Positions 22,811-32,913 of a stretch of DNA of 64,000 nt are shown here, piece after piece. The notes beneath the pieces were generated by a model. It ran no database searches. It saw only the letters and a program-made list of their open reading frames with translations, and was not told where the DNA came from. Every line of letters starts with the position of its first letter. Positions within the stretch are counted from its first letter, which is position 1. The translations under genes and the position numbers were made by a program. The stretch comes from Nostoc sp. S4 (lineage in GTDB: Bacteria > Cyanobacteriota > Cyanobacteriia > Cyanobacteriales > Nostocaceae), in the NCBI GenBank assembly GCA_029379225.1, contig JAQYWR010000041.1, forward strand, positions 1 through 64,000. Direction: 5' to 3'.

Positions 22811-25800
22811 ATGACTTATATAAAGAACACTTTTCTGGAATTTCTCGCCACCCTAGAAGGGTTCGATCGCTTACCCGACGAAGCACTCGCCAACGTATCC
22901 CAACAACTACAAGCTTGGCGCTATCGCTTGGGTCAAAAACTGATCGGTAAAGAAAATCTGCCGCAACAGATATCGATCGTTTATGAGGGACAAGTGCGGT
23001 TGTTGGGATACGAACCCCAAACACAAATTCCAACCACCTTGAAATTACTGCAACCAGGGGAAATCATCGGCGAAATTGGTTTATTGCGCGATATTCCTTG
23101 TGAAACAGCGATCGCTTCCACCGAAGTAATATGTCTAACCTTGAGTGCAGCAGTATATTTTCAGCTTTTAGATACATACCCAGCTTTTGCACAAGCTCGA
23201 AAAAACCGCAGTAATTTAGTCGAAGTTTTTGACATTCTTGGTTCCTATTGGCAAAAGCAAGCGATCGCCACATTAAATCTTAAAGAATTGACACAAACAG
23301 CTTTACCAGAAGCGACAATTCACTATTTGCCTCTAGGGAAAAATTCATTCGAGCAACTCGATAGCAAACGCGTTTGGTTTATCAGTGGTGGGGGTACGGT
23401 AACGAATTTTTCTGTTGGCGATCGCCTAGAAGCAGAGGACGATCGCGACAAGATCCAAGTTATCGGTGAAACTCCTGTACGGTTGGTGGGTCTAAATCCC
23501 TCAAATTTAATCTTGCAAAACACTCATCAGATACAACTAGCAGTCAGTGACACCGAATCGCCTAGTCAAGACGAAATAGATATTCCCTACGCATCGGATG
23601 AAATAGTTGTACCACAAATAACCAGTCAGACCTCAAATAGTTCAGCAAAACGGATAAAATACCCATTTTTTGGCGGTAAAGGAGAATTAAATACAGCCTT
23701 CGCCTGCTTCCAAATGCTCACGAAACACTTAGAAATACCGTTTCGTCGAGAAGTGATTCGCCGCATTTTAAACGAGCAAATCAAACGCCAAGGTACTATC
23801 TCGTTTCCAGCTATTGCTTACCTAGCAGAGTTAATTGGACTCAAGGTACAACTTGTAGAGTTGCCTGTGGCTTCAGCAGGGCGCATTCCAACACCAGCGT
23901 TAATTCGCTATGCTGATAATTTTGCCGTTTTATATGCAGCCGATGCGAATACGATGGTTGTGGGTGTACCATCCCAAGGAATTGTTCGCTGCAAACCCGC
24001 TCAATTTGTCGAACAATTAGATATCGATCCGACTAACTTTCCGCCGCAAGTTAGGGTATTACTGCTAACACCCACCAAAGAAACGCCCCAAGAACGTTTT
24101 GGTTTGCGCTGGTTTCTCCCGTATTTGTCACGCTATCGTCGAGTACTAATCGAAGTATTTATTGCTTCCTTTTTCGTACAGTTAGCAGCATTGGCAAATC
24201 CCTTGGTCGTGCAGTTAATTATCGACAAAGTTATCACCCAAAATAGTATTGGTACTTTACATATTTTGGGTGTTTTACTATTAGTGGTTGGGCTATTTGA
24301 AGCAGTATTAACTACCTTACGAACCTATTTATTCGTCGATACCACAAATCGCATCGATATGGGTCTAGGTTCGCAAATTATCGACCACTTACTACGTTTA
24401 CCACTGCGCTATTTTGAAAAGCGACCAGTAGGCGAACTTTCTACTCGGATTAACGAACTAGAAAACATCCGCCAATTTCTCACCGGTACTGCTTTAACAG
24501 TGGGGTTGGATGCTCTATTTTCCTTGGTTTATATCGGTGTGATGCTGATTTATAGTTGGCAACTCACCTTGGTAGGTTTAAGCACAATTCCGGTGTTTGT
24601 GATTATTACTTTAATAGCATCTCCCACGATTAGCAGACAATTACGCTCGAAAGCCGAACGTAATGCGGAAACTCAATCTTATTTAGTGGAGGTAATGTCA
24701 GGAATTCAAACAGTAAAAGCGCAAAATATCGAATTGCGATCGCGTTTTTCCTGGCAAGAGCGTTATGCTCGTTTTGTCGCTGCTGGTTTTAAAACAGTTG
24801 TCACTTCTACCCTCGCCAACTCTACCAGTAACTTTCTCAACAAACTCAGCAGCTTACTAGTTTTATGGGTAGGAGCTTATTTAGTACTCCAACAACAATT
24901 AACCTTAGGAGAATTAATCGCCTTTAGAATTATCTCTGGTTACGTTACCAGTCCAGTATTGCGCTTAGCTCAACTTTGGCAAAGCTTCCAAGAAACTGCG
25001 TTGTCCATAGAACGTTTGAGCGATATTGTGGATACACCAGAAGAAGCAGAAACAGACCGCTACAACATACCCTTACCAGCGATTACCGGAGCAGTTAAAT
25101 ACGAGAATGTATCCTTCCGATTTGGTACCAGTGGGCCTCTGCAACTTTCTAACGTCAACCTCGAATTTCCTCCGGGAAAATTTGTCGGGATTGTCGGACA
25201 AAGTGGTTCTGGCAAAAGTACGATGATGAAATTATTGCTGAGGCTTTACGAAACCGAGTCCGGCAGAATTTTGATTGATGGTTATGATATTGCCAAAGTA
25301 GAACTTTATTCACTGCGACGACAAATTGGTGTAGTTCCCCAAGAAACATTGTTGTTTGATGGAAGCGTTCAAGAAAATATTGCTCTGACAAATCCCGATG
25401 CAACAACCGAAGAAATTATCCAAGCAGCTCAGGTAGCCTGTGCCCACGAATTTATCATGAGCTTGCCTAACGGTTATAACACGCGGGTAGGAGAACGGGG
25501 TTCTGCACTTTCTGGTGGACAACGCCAAAGAATTGCGATCGCTCGTTCGGTGTTACAACGACCGAAATTACTGGTTTTAGATGAAGCAACCAGCGCATTA
25601 GATTATCCTACAGAGCGACAAATATGTCTCAACTTAGCTAGGTCATTCAAGGGTAATACAGTATTTTTTATTACTCACCGATTGAATACGGTCAGTAATG
25701 CAGACATCATCGTTGTTATGGATAACAGCAGAGTTATAGAACAAGGTAGCCATCAAGAATTAATGGCTGCTAAAGGTCATTATTACTACTTGTATCACCA

Positions 25801-25819
25801 ACAAGAAGTAAATTTATGA
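22811..25819 (+). CDS. ABC exporter with N-terminal cNMP-binding-like domain, C39-peptidase-like domain, TM domain and ATPase
   Basis: cNMP-like region (YEGQVRLLGYEPQTQIPTTLKLLQPGEIIGEIGLLRD), C39-like segment GKGELNTAFACFQML, Walker A GQSGSGKSTMMKL, signature LSGGQRQRIAIARS, DEATSALD. Confidence 0.88.
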   Translation: MTYIKNTFLEFLATLEGFDRLPDEALANVSQQLQAWRYRLGQKLIGKENLPQQISIVYEGQVRLLGYEPQTQIPTTLKLLQPGEIIGEIGLLRDIPCETAIASTEVICLTLSAAVYFQLLDTYPAFAQARKNRSNLVEVFDILGSYWQKQAIATLNLKELTQTALPEATIHYLPLGKNSFEQLDSKRVWFISGGGTVTNFSVGDRLEAEDDRDKIQVIGETPVRLVGLNPSNLILQNTHQIQLAVSDTESPSQDEIDIPYASDEIVVPQITSQTSNSSAKRIKYPFFGGKGELNTAFACFQMLTKHLEIPFRREVIRRILNEQIKRQGTISFPAIAYLAELIGLKVQLVELPVASAGRIPTPALIRYADNFAVLYAADANTMVVGVPSQGIVRCKPAQFVEQLDIDPTNFPPQVRVLLLTPTKETPQERFGLRWFLPYLSRYRRVLIEVFIASFFVQLAALANPLVVQLIIDKVITQNSIGTLHILGVLLLVVGLFEAVLTTLRTYLFVDTTNRIDMGLGSQIIDHLLRLPLRYFEKRPVGELSTRINELENIRQFLTGTALTVGLDALFSLVYIGVMLIYSWQLTLVGLSTIPVFVIITLIASPTISRQLRSKAERNAETQSYLVEVMSGIQTVKAQNIELRSRFSWQERYARFVAAGFKTVVTSTLANSTSNFLNKLSSLLVLWVGAYLVLQQQLTLGELIAFRIISGYVTSPVLRLAQLWQSFQETALSIERLSDIVDTPEEAETDRYNIPLPAITGAVKYENVSFRFGTSGPLQLSNVNLEFPPGKFVGIVGQSGSGKSTMMKLLLRLYETESGRILIDGYDIAKVELYSLRRQIGVVPQETLLFDGSVQENIALTNPDATTEEIIQAAQVACAHEFIMSLPNGYNTRVGERGSALSGGQRQRIAIARSVLQRPKLLVLDEATSALDYPTERQICLNLARSFKGNTVFFITHRLNTVSNADIIVVMDNSRVIEQGSHQELMAAKGHYYYLYHQQEVNL

Positions 25820-25881
25820 GCAGGAATCAGAATTCCCAATCGGCTACATCCAGTTGTACTAACAGAATTCGGCAATAACCA

Positions 25882-25920
25882 TAGGGTGGACATCAGCTAT
25901 CGATGTTGGTGTCCACCCTA
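25882..25920. repeat. Palindromic dispersed-type repeat (tagggtggacatca ... ttggtgtccacccta)
   Basis: Nearly perfect 14-bp inverted arms between the ABC exporter and hlyD-like genes. Confidence 0.7.
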
Positions 25921-25964
25921 CAAAAATTTCATTTTCAATCCCAAATCCTAAATCCCAAATCAAT

Positions 25965-27533
25965 ATGACTCAACTTAATGGAAATCACACCAACGGTAAT
26001 TATAAAAACGGAGCAAAACAAGATTCACGAGTAGTTACAAAACAACAAAAAACTACCTCAGAATCTTTAATTAACTCAAATCCTCAAGAGTTTGAGCAGT
26101 CCGTTATTTTACGCCAATCTCCAGTTTGGTCGCGTACAATCATGGTGACCCTAATGGCCTTAGCTTGTTTTGGAATTGCTTGGGCTTATTTTGCCAAAAT
26201 TGAGCAAGTAGTACCAGCAACAGGACAATTAAAACCGGAAGGAACAGTTAAAGAAGTTCAGGCTCCTGTAAGTGGAGTAGTCAAAGCAGTTTATGTCAAA
26301 GATGGACAAGAAGTCAAGCAAGGAGATTTGCTACTGACTTTTGATTCCATCGCCTCTGTTGCTGAATTAAATTCTTTGAATAAAATTCGTATTGCATTAA
26401 CTAGAGAAAACCAAATTTATCGGCGACTAATGGGAGCAAGTACTGGTACTACATCAGAATTATTATTTTTACGTAGTAAGTTAGCACCAGAAACTGCTTT
26501 TTTATTAAAAAGCCGTGCAGCTTTAGTATCAGAAAATGAATTATTGCGGACTCAATTAAGAAATTCTGGTCAAGATTATGCACTGGGAATTGATGAACAG
26601 CAACGTCTACAAGTTGCCAAACAAGAATTAGATTCTCGTTCTTCAGCAGCGCGGTTAGAAGTAGAAAAAACTAAGAAACAACTTACTCAAACCCAAGTTA
26701 AATTGGAAGACAGTAAATCAAGTTTAGCTATTCAACAGAGAATTTTAGATAAACTGAAAATTCTCTCAGAAGAAGGTGGCATTTCTCAGCTTCAGTATCT
26801 CAACCAACAACAAGAAGTACAAAACCGCACCGCAGAAGTAGCGCAATTAGGCGAAGAAGTAAAACGTCTCCAGTTGGATATTGAAAAAGGACAGCAAGAG
26901 GTAAGCAATACAGTAGCTGTTACTGATAAAGACGTTTTGGATAAAATAGCTGACAACAAAAAACGTATTGCCGAAATCGATAGTCAATTCATGAAAGTTG
27001 TGCTGGATAATGAGCAGCGTTTAGCAGATATCAATAGTAAAATTTCTCAATCACAGTTAAACGTTAGATATCAAGAACTTCGCGCACCGGTAGCCGGAAC
27101 AGTTTTTGATTTACAAGCCAAAAATCCTGGATTTGTAGCAAATCCAACTACAAAAATGCTGCAAATTGTCCCAAATGAAAACTATATCGGTGAAGTTTTC
27201 ATCACAAACAAAGATATCGGTTTTGTGCGAAAAGGTATGAAAGCAGATGTCAGAATTGACTCCTTTCCTTACAGCGAGTTTGGTGATATTAAAGGAGAAG
27301 TAATGGGAGTAGGATCGGACGCATTACCCCCAGATCAAACACATCAATTTTATCGATTCCCGGCAAAAATTCATTTGGATCGACAATCCTTAGTTATTAA
27401 GGGTAAAAATGTCACTTTACAGTCAGGGATGTCTATCAGTGCCAATATAAAAGTGCGGGAAGAACGAACTGTGTTGAGTCTGTTTACTGAGTTATTTACT
27501 AAGCAAGTTGATACTCTTAAAGAGGTTCGTTAA
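25965..27533 (+). CDS. HlyD-family membrane fusion protein
   Basis: Single TM; VPATGQLKPEGTVKEVQAPVSGVVKAVYVKDGQEVKQGDLLLTFDS; long coiled coil; ELRAPVAGTVFDLQAKNPG. Confidence 0.88.
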   Translation: MTQLNGNHTNGNYKNGAKQDSRVVTKQQKTTSESLINSNPQEFEQSVILRQSPVWSRTIMVTLMALACFGIAWAYFAKIEQVVPATGQLKPEGTVKEVQAPVSGVVKAVYVKDGQEVKQGDLLLTFDSIASVAELNSLNKIRIALTRENQIYRRLMGASTGTTSELLFLRSKLAPETAFLLKSRAALVSENELLRTQLRNSGQDYALGIDEQQRLQVAKQELDSRSSAARLEVEKTKKQLTQTQVKLEDSKSSLAIQQRILDKLKILSEEGGISQLQYLNQQQEVQNRTAEVAQLGEEVKRLQLDIEKGQQEVSNTVAVTDKDVLDKIADNKKRIAEIDSQFMKVVLDNEQRLADINSKISQSQLNVRYQELRAPVAGTVFDLQAKNPGFVANPTTKMLQIVPNENYIGEVFITNKDIGFVRKGMKADVRIDSFPYSEFGDIKGEVMGVGSDALPPDQTHQFYRFPAKIHLDRQSLVIKGKNVTLQSGMSISANIKVREERTVLSLFTELFTKQVDTLKEVR

Positions 27534-27641
27534 CTTATGAAGTTGTAAAAGCAATTGCAAATTCATTAATGCTGAGATTGGATAGTGCGTTAACCTTTGG
27601 CGTCACACACCCTACTAATTAATGCATATTAAATTATCGGT

Positions 27642-27664
27642 AAGGGCGTACAGTGGTACGCCTT
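27642..27664. terminator. Hairpin (aagggcgtac agtg gtacgccttt)
   Basis: 10-bp near-perfect inverted repeat between convergent genes; could be a terminator or a dispersed repeat. Confidence 0.4.
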
Positions 27665-27710
27665 TAAAGCTGTTGTTAGAAACGTTAAACAACTTAAGAT
27701 TTTGCCACAA

Positions 27711-28694
27711 TCATTTCACTTGAAACATCAAATACGTTCCTCCTAAACCTTCTACAATGGTGCGTGTATTCGCAATCATCATTTTTTGATAAGTATCTGC
27801 TTGGCTTCCAGGTTCTCCAAGTCCCTCGGAATACAGTTCCCTGTCAGAAATTTTCACATTAGCTTGTGTGGCTACAGATTGAATCAAATTAGGATTAATT
27901 GTTACCTCTAAAAAAATGGTTGGTACTTTAGTCTGTTTAATATTTTTAGCCAAATTATTCACTCGTGCAGCTGTCAGTTTTTCTGTACTGGTAATACCTT
28001 CCATTCCTCCTGCTAATGAGATACCGTATGCTTTAGCATAATAACTTAGGGCATCAGAGATAGTAACTAACTTGCGCTGTTTAGCAGGAATACTCGCAAT
28101 TGTTGATTTAATCCAGCTATCTAGTTGAGTGAGTTCATTTGTGATTTTTTTGGTATTACTGGTATAAACTTCTGCATTACTAGATGCTAATTTTCTCAAA
28201 TTACTATTAATTACTTTTACCATCTCGATCGCATTTTTAGTATTGTGCCAAACATGAGGATCGGTTAATATCCTATCCCCTTGCTGAAATTTTTGCGGCT
28301 TAGACACTGCAACTTGCCCGACAGCTATTTTTGATGCAGAATTTTTAGTCGCTTTGATTAATTTGATTAAATTTGGTTCAAAATTGTAACCAGTATAGAA
28401 AATCAGATTAGCTTGCTCTATAGCTTTACGATCTTCCGGTTTTGGTTTATAAATTTTGGGATTAGCTGTCGGGGAAATCAAACAAGTGAGGTTAACTGTA
28501 TTCCCAGCAACTTGTCTAGTTAAGTCACAGAGTACGCTTGTAGTTGCTACAACTTTGGGAAGATTCTCATTTACTTCGGTACTAGTCTGAGTAAATGTAG
28601 TTTTTATAGCTTGATTTTGACACCCAACAAATCCAATCATTAATGCAATAAGTATACCTTGTAATAAAATACTTTTATGTGATTTTTTTGACAT
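27711..28694 (-). CDS. Metal ABC transporter substrate-binding lipoprotein (ZnuA/MntC-like)
   Basis: Lipobox GFVGCQN; KVVATTSVLCDLTRQVAGN; DPHVWHNTKNAIEMV; FLEVTINPNLI; LYSEGLGEPGSQADTYQKMM. Confidence 0.85.
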   Translation of the reverse strand: MSKKSHKSILLQGILIALMIGFVGCQNQAIKTTFTQTSTEVNENLPKVVATTSVLCDLTRQVAGNTVNLTCLISPTANPKIYKPKPEDRKAIEQANLIFYTGYNFEPNLIKLIKATKNSASKIAVGQVAVSKPQKFQQGDRILTDPHVWHNTKNAIEMVKVINSNLRKLASSNAEVYTSNTKKITNELTQLDSWIKSTIASIPAKQRKLVTISDALSYYAKAYGISLAGGMEGITSTEKLTAARVNNLAKNIKQTKVPTIFLEVTINPNLIQSVATQANVKISDRELYSEGLGEPGSQADTYQKMMIANTRTIVEGLGGTYLMFQVK

Positions 28695-29475
28695 CCTTAT
28701 CTCCTAGTGGATGCATAAAAAAAGATAATCAATATTCTTGAACAAGTCAGAATTGATGAATTCAAAATTTAGAATTCAACAAACAAGATTTTTGCAGATA
28801 AAATGTAGCTTCACGCAACGGGCTGCAAAACTGCTAAAGGTAAAAGCACCAGGATACGAGGCGATGCTAAGGTGTCTATGATAGAAGCATCAAGCAACTA
28901 TATCATTGTGTCAATCTGCCGTCAAAGTGGCAAATTGATTAAGGAAAGGAACATAGGATAATGGGGCGAGCAATCGTAGGGGTTGATAGAAGTAAACCAA
29001 GTCGTGAATCTAAGGCAATTGTAGCTGTGGTTTCGCGAGGTGTGGATATGTATTTGTTACAAAATTGATGAATTAGTGATTTTTAACCATTAGCTAATTG
29101 CTGTTATTTCTGAAAAAAAGCTATATTTAGGAAAAGCTCGCGATTGCCCATCTCAACCCTATCATTAAAAGCAATTGCTTATACTAAAGTAGCAGATGCG
29201 ATCGCTGGAATTAGCACCATACCATCCTGATTTGACATGGTTGCTTAGAGGGCGATCGCAAATAAATCAATCTCAATCGTTCGGCAGAATATTATTTAGA
29301 TGAATAAATAAAAGTCCAGTCAATCAATTTTAGATTTTCGATTCAATTAAACCTAGAAGAGGCAAGGTTTTAAAGCCAAGCAAGTCTGACTCAAATTCAT
29401 TATGACTTCTGGCTCAAGAGTTAGTGAATTATTTAGAAAACAATTTCTCCAAGCTGATATCGATTAAGATTAACA

Positions 29476-29811
29476 ATGGTAATTCTAGTTGTCATCATTA
29501 ACACCTTGATTTCGTTGCTCCTACTCTATATTGCTTGGCAGGTATGGCAACTCAAGCAGCAACTAGCATGTATAGCAGATAGATTAACCGCCTATGAAAG
29601 TTGTACCCATGCAACACTCTATAAAGCACCTGAAAATATTTATTTAAGCCAGCAGAACATTTATAACTTACGGCAGAGAAACCAAGTACTACAGATACAA
29701 ATTCAGCAAGTGCAACAAATTATCAGCCTGATTTTGTTAGGGCGGCAAATCTGGCAGCGTTATTTTCGCAGGCTAGAGTTAACACCAGCGAAAACAGCAC
29801 TCACAAAATAA
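29476..29811 (+). CDS. Conserved hypothetical membrane-anchored protein
   Basis: N-terminal TM helix; followed by YtxH and DUF948-like ORFs on the same strand. Confidence 0.6.
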   Translation: MVILVVIINTLISLLLLYIAWQVWQLKQQLACIADRLTAYESCTHATLYKAPENIYLSQQNIYNLRQRNQVLQIQIQQVQQIISLILLGRQIWQRYFRRLELTPAKTALTK

Positions 29812-30137
29812 GTTAATTAACAAAAGATAACAATTCAAGAACTCTTTAACTAGAAGTCAGAATTATCAGTGCCTAATTCTGAGGCATTGGCGAAGCTTTC
29901 CTTGCTTTGCTCTGAATTCTTAGAATAAAAGCAACATGTGTGGCTAATATTTTGTCAGGATAGTAAATACTACACTGTGAGAAAAGCTTGCCTACCTGAA
30001 ACAAGCGGCTTAAGCCCCTTGCCTGGTGAGTCGCTTGTGGTAGCTGAATTTGCGCTCTGCTACATATTGATAAATTGTTTAAGTCTTGCAAGGGGGGAAA
30101 ACCCACCTAAAATGGGTCTAAGGAGAGAAATAACAAG

Positions 30138-30485
30138 ATGTCTAATAACCGTTCTGGAATATTTGTTGGCGGTTTGATGCTGGGAGCGACAATCGGCGCC
30201 TTAGCCGGATTGCTGGTTGCTCCACGCACAGGGCGCGAAACGCGTAAAATTTTGCAAAAATCTGCCAATGCTATCCCAGAATTGGCAGAAGATATCTCAA
30301 CAAGCGTGCAAATTCAGGCAGATCGTCTTTCTGCTAGCGCACTGCGAAACTTAGATGAAACTTTAGATAGATTACGGGAAGCGATCGCCGCAGGTGTAGA
30401 TGCTAGTCAGCAAGAAAGCCAAGTTTTGAAGCGGCAATCTGTTGAAGACTCAGATTCTCTTGCCCACCAATTAGAACGCTTATAA
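30138..30485 (+). CDS. YtxH domain-containing protein
   Basis: GIFVGGLMLGATIGALAGLLVAPRTGRETRKIL signature. Confidence 0.8.
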   Translation: MSNNRSGIFVGGLMLGATIGALAGLLVAPRTGRETRKILQKSANAIPELAEDISTSVQIQADRLSASALRNLDETLDRLREAIAAGVDASQQESQVLKRQSVEDSDSLAHQLERL

Positions 30486-30496
30486 ATGACGTAACT

Positions 30497-31036
30497 GTGA
30501 TTGAACCCCTGTTTTGGTTGGGACTTTCCTTACTCTTAGTCGCTACAAGCTTGACTGCGGTTTTAGTGACAGCTATACCGGCTTTGCAGGAGTTAGCACG
30601 CGCTGCTCGGAGTGCAGAAAAGCTATTTGACACACTCTCGCGAGAGTTACCACCTACTCTAGATGCTATCCGTGTCACTGGTTTAGAAATTACTGACTTA
30701 AGCGATGATGTCAGTCAAGGTGTCAAAAGTGCTAGTCAAGTTGTCAAACAAGTCGATCAAAGCCTTGATACTGCAAGAAAACAGGCTCAAAATCTGCAAG
30801 TAGGTACACGTAGCGTCTTAGTTGGCGTCAAAGCAGCTTGGAGAAACTTTACGCGCCAAAAGCCAACAAGGCGAATCAGCGATCGCCTCACTGACAATGA
30901 AAAACCAGCACTCACGTTGCGAGAACGAGAAGTGTTCAGACAAGAAAATCACCGCATAAAAGCAGAAGCCTACCGCATCAATGACGCTTATAACGAGACT
31001 GCTAACTGGGAAACAGATTTCGATGATGAAGATTGA
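30497..31036 (+). CDS. DUF948-like membrane protein (GTG start)
   Basis: N-terminal TM, then LARAARSAEKLFDTLSRELPPTLDAIRVTGLEITDLSDDVSQGVKS; closely follows the YtxH ORF. Confidence 0.65.
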   Translation: MIEPLFWLGLSLLLVATSLTAVLVTAIPALQELARAARSAEKLFDTLSRELPPTLDAIRVTGLEITDLSDDVSQGVKSASQVVKQVDQSLDTARKQAQNLQVGTRSVLVGVKAAWRNFTRQKPTRRISDRLTDNEKPALTLREREVFRQENHRIKAEAYRINDAYNETANWETDFDDED

Positions 31037-31288
31037 ATTTGGGATTAAGGACTAGGAAATAAGATTAAAAATCTTCTAATATCCAATTTTCAGTACTCAG
31101 TCCCTATTACCCCTTATCCCCAGAGGGGGCCCCACCTTCCCCAATCCTCAATCCCTAATACCAAAAACGCTTTGCTTTGATCCCTAAGATTAGAGTAAAG
31201 TAAACAAGTGTAAAGAAGTATGATTTTTCCAGTACTCTTTTAGAACAACTTGTTTACTTTTACCTTTGATATTTCTATAAAAACGTTC

Positions 31289-32095
31289 ATGCAGTCTTGT
31301 TTTTGGCGACGAATCCTGGTATCTATTGCAGTATTTTTCCTGGCTGGGTCAATTTGGGTGATGCATTCTTCCCCAGCACTGGCTTATGACAATCCTGACT
31401 TACTTCCAAAGACCTTTACGCCAGTTGTAGACTTAGCTAAATCTCTCCCCGAACTGCAAGAAGAAAAACTAGTCAAAGATTTAGAGCAGTTTGAAGCCGA
31501 TACAGGTTGGAAATTACGAGTATTGACTCAGTACGATCGTACTCCGGGTCGGGCAGTGATTAATTATTGGGGTTTAGATGACAAAAGTATTCTCCTAGTT
31601 GCTGATTCTCGCGGCGGTAACATCCTCAGCTTTAGTGTCGGCGATGCTGTTTATCAATTTTTACCTCGGACTTTCTGGATAGAACTGCAAACCAGGTTTG
31701 GTAATTTGTACTTTGTACGCGAACAAGGTGAAGACCAAGCTATTCTGCAAGCCCTAGAATCTGTTAAAGGCTGTTTACTCAAGGGTGGTTGCAATGTAGT
31801 CCCTGGACTGCCACGAGAGCAATGGATTCTCACTTTGATTACTTCGGTTATTGGTGGGATAATTTGTGGATTTGCAGCTCAACCCCGTGAAAAAGGACAA
31901 GTGTTTGCTTGGCAATGGGCTTTAATTTTCTCTCCTTTATGGGGAATCTTATTTATTGCCTTTGGCATCGGGCCAGTAGTCACACGTACAAGCGACTGGT
32001 TACCTCTAGTTCGCAATATTTCTGGGTTTCTCATCGGCGGCTTAGTTGCTTACCTCTCTCCTGTTTTCAGTCAGCCTTTTTCTAGTAATGAATAA
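31289..32095 (+). CDS. psb32: TPM-domain protein, Psb32-like
   Basis: Signal peptide, then LLPKTFTPVVDLAKSLPELQEEKLVKDLEQFEADTGWKLRVLTQYDRTPGRAV; C-terminal TM helices; start at MQSCFWRR. Confidence 0.7.
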   Translation: MQSCFWRRILVSIAVFFLAGSIWVMHSSPALAYDNPDLLPKTFTPVVDLAKSLPELQEEKLVKDLEQFEADTGWKLRVLTQYDRTPGRAVINYWGLDDKSILLVADSRGGNILSFSVGDAVYQFLPRTFWIELQTRFGNLYFVREQGEDQAILQALESVKGCLLKGGCNVVPGLPREQWILTLITSVIGGIICGFAAQPREKGQVFAWQWALIFSPLWGILFIAFGIGPVVTRTSDWLPLVRNISGFLIGGLVAYLSPVFSQPFSSNE

Positions 32096-32207
32096 AGAGT
32101 GCCTAGTTACAAGGGCTGAAGTCAGAATCTACCAATTTACCAATTCTGACTCCTAACTCTCTGAAACTGATAAGCTGAAAGCTAAATATTTGAGAAGCTC
32201 AACAAAA

Positions 32208-32837
32208 ATGGAATGGCACGTAAGTGATGCTCAAAGTTTAGCAATCATTGATAGTGAAATTGGCGATCATGTCTTTTCACCAGCAGAGTATGAGATTGTG
32301 CGTCGGGTAATCTATGCTACGGCTGACTTTGAGTATAAGTCTTTGATTCGCTTTTCTGAGCGTGCCTTGCAAGCTGGAGCAGCAGCATTAGCTGCACGTA
32401 CCGCAATTGTAGTAGATGTACTGATGGTACAAGTAGGTATTGCCTACGATATTCAAAATACTTTTGCCAATCCACTCTATTGCAGCATGGAAGCTTTGAC
32501 ACGCCCGCAAAAAGAAAAAACGCGGGCTGCATGGGGAATAGAAACCCTTGCAAAGCGTTATCCAGAGGGTATCTTTGTGGTGGGTCAAGCCCAAACAGCA
32601 TTAACAGTACTAGTAGATTTAATTGAAGCTGAGGAAATTAGACCTGCTTTAATAATTGCGACTCCAGTGGGATTCGTAAATGTCGATCGCGCCAAAGGGC
32701 GTTTACAAGACTCTTTAGTTCCTCACATTACAATAGACAATCGCAAAGGTAATGCAGTTGTTGCAGCTGCGATCGTTGATGGATTGGTTGATTTGGCTTG
32801 GCAAGCCTATGGGCAAAACGGAAATAGGGGAAGCTAG
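32208..32837 (+). CDS. cobH: Precorrin-8X methylmutase
   Basis: MEWHVSDAQSLAIIDSEIG...YEIVRRVIYATADFEYKSLIRFSE...IATPVGFVNVDRAK. Confidence 0.9.
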   Translation: MEWHVSDAQSLAIIDSEIGDHVFSPAEYEIVRRVIYATADFEYKSLIRFSERALQAGAAALAARTAIVVDVLMVQVGIAYDIQNTFANPLYCSMEALTRPQKEKTRAAWGIETLAKRYPEGIFVVGQAQTALTVLVDLIEAEEIRPALIIATPVGFVNVDRAKGRLQDSLVPHITIDNRKGNAVVAAAIVDGLVDLAWQAYGQNGNRGS

Positions 32838-32913
32838 GAAAGTAGGCTCTGCGTTATTCTGTATCCAAAAGAGTATTCAAAATTAGTGAATATCCTGATA
32901 TTTTAATTGAATA

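Noticed and set aside
32100-32207. Cobalamin riboswitch upstream of cobH
   Set aside because: Only about 110 bp and I could not see a B12-box-like motif; no support.
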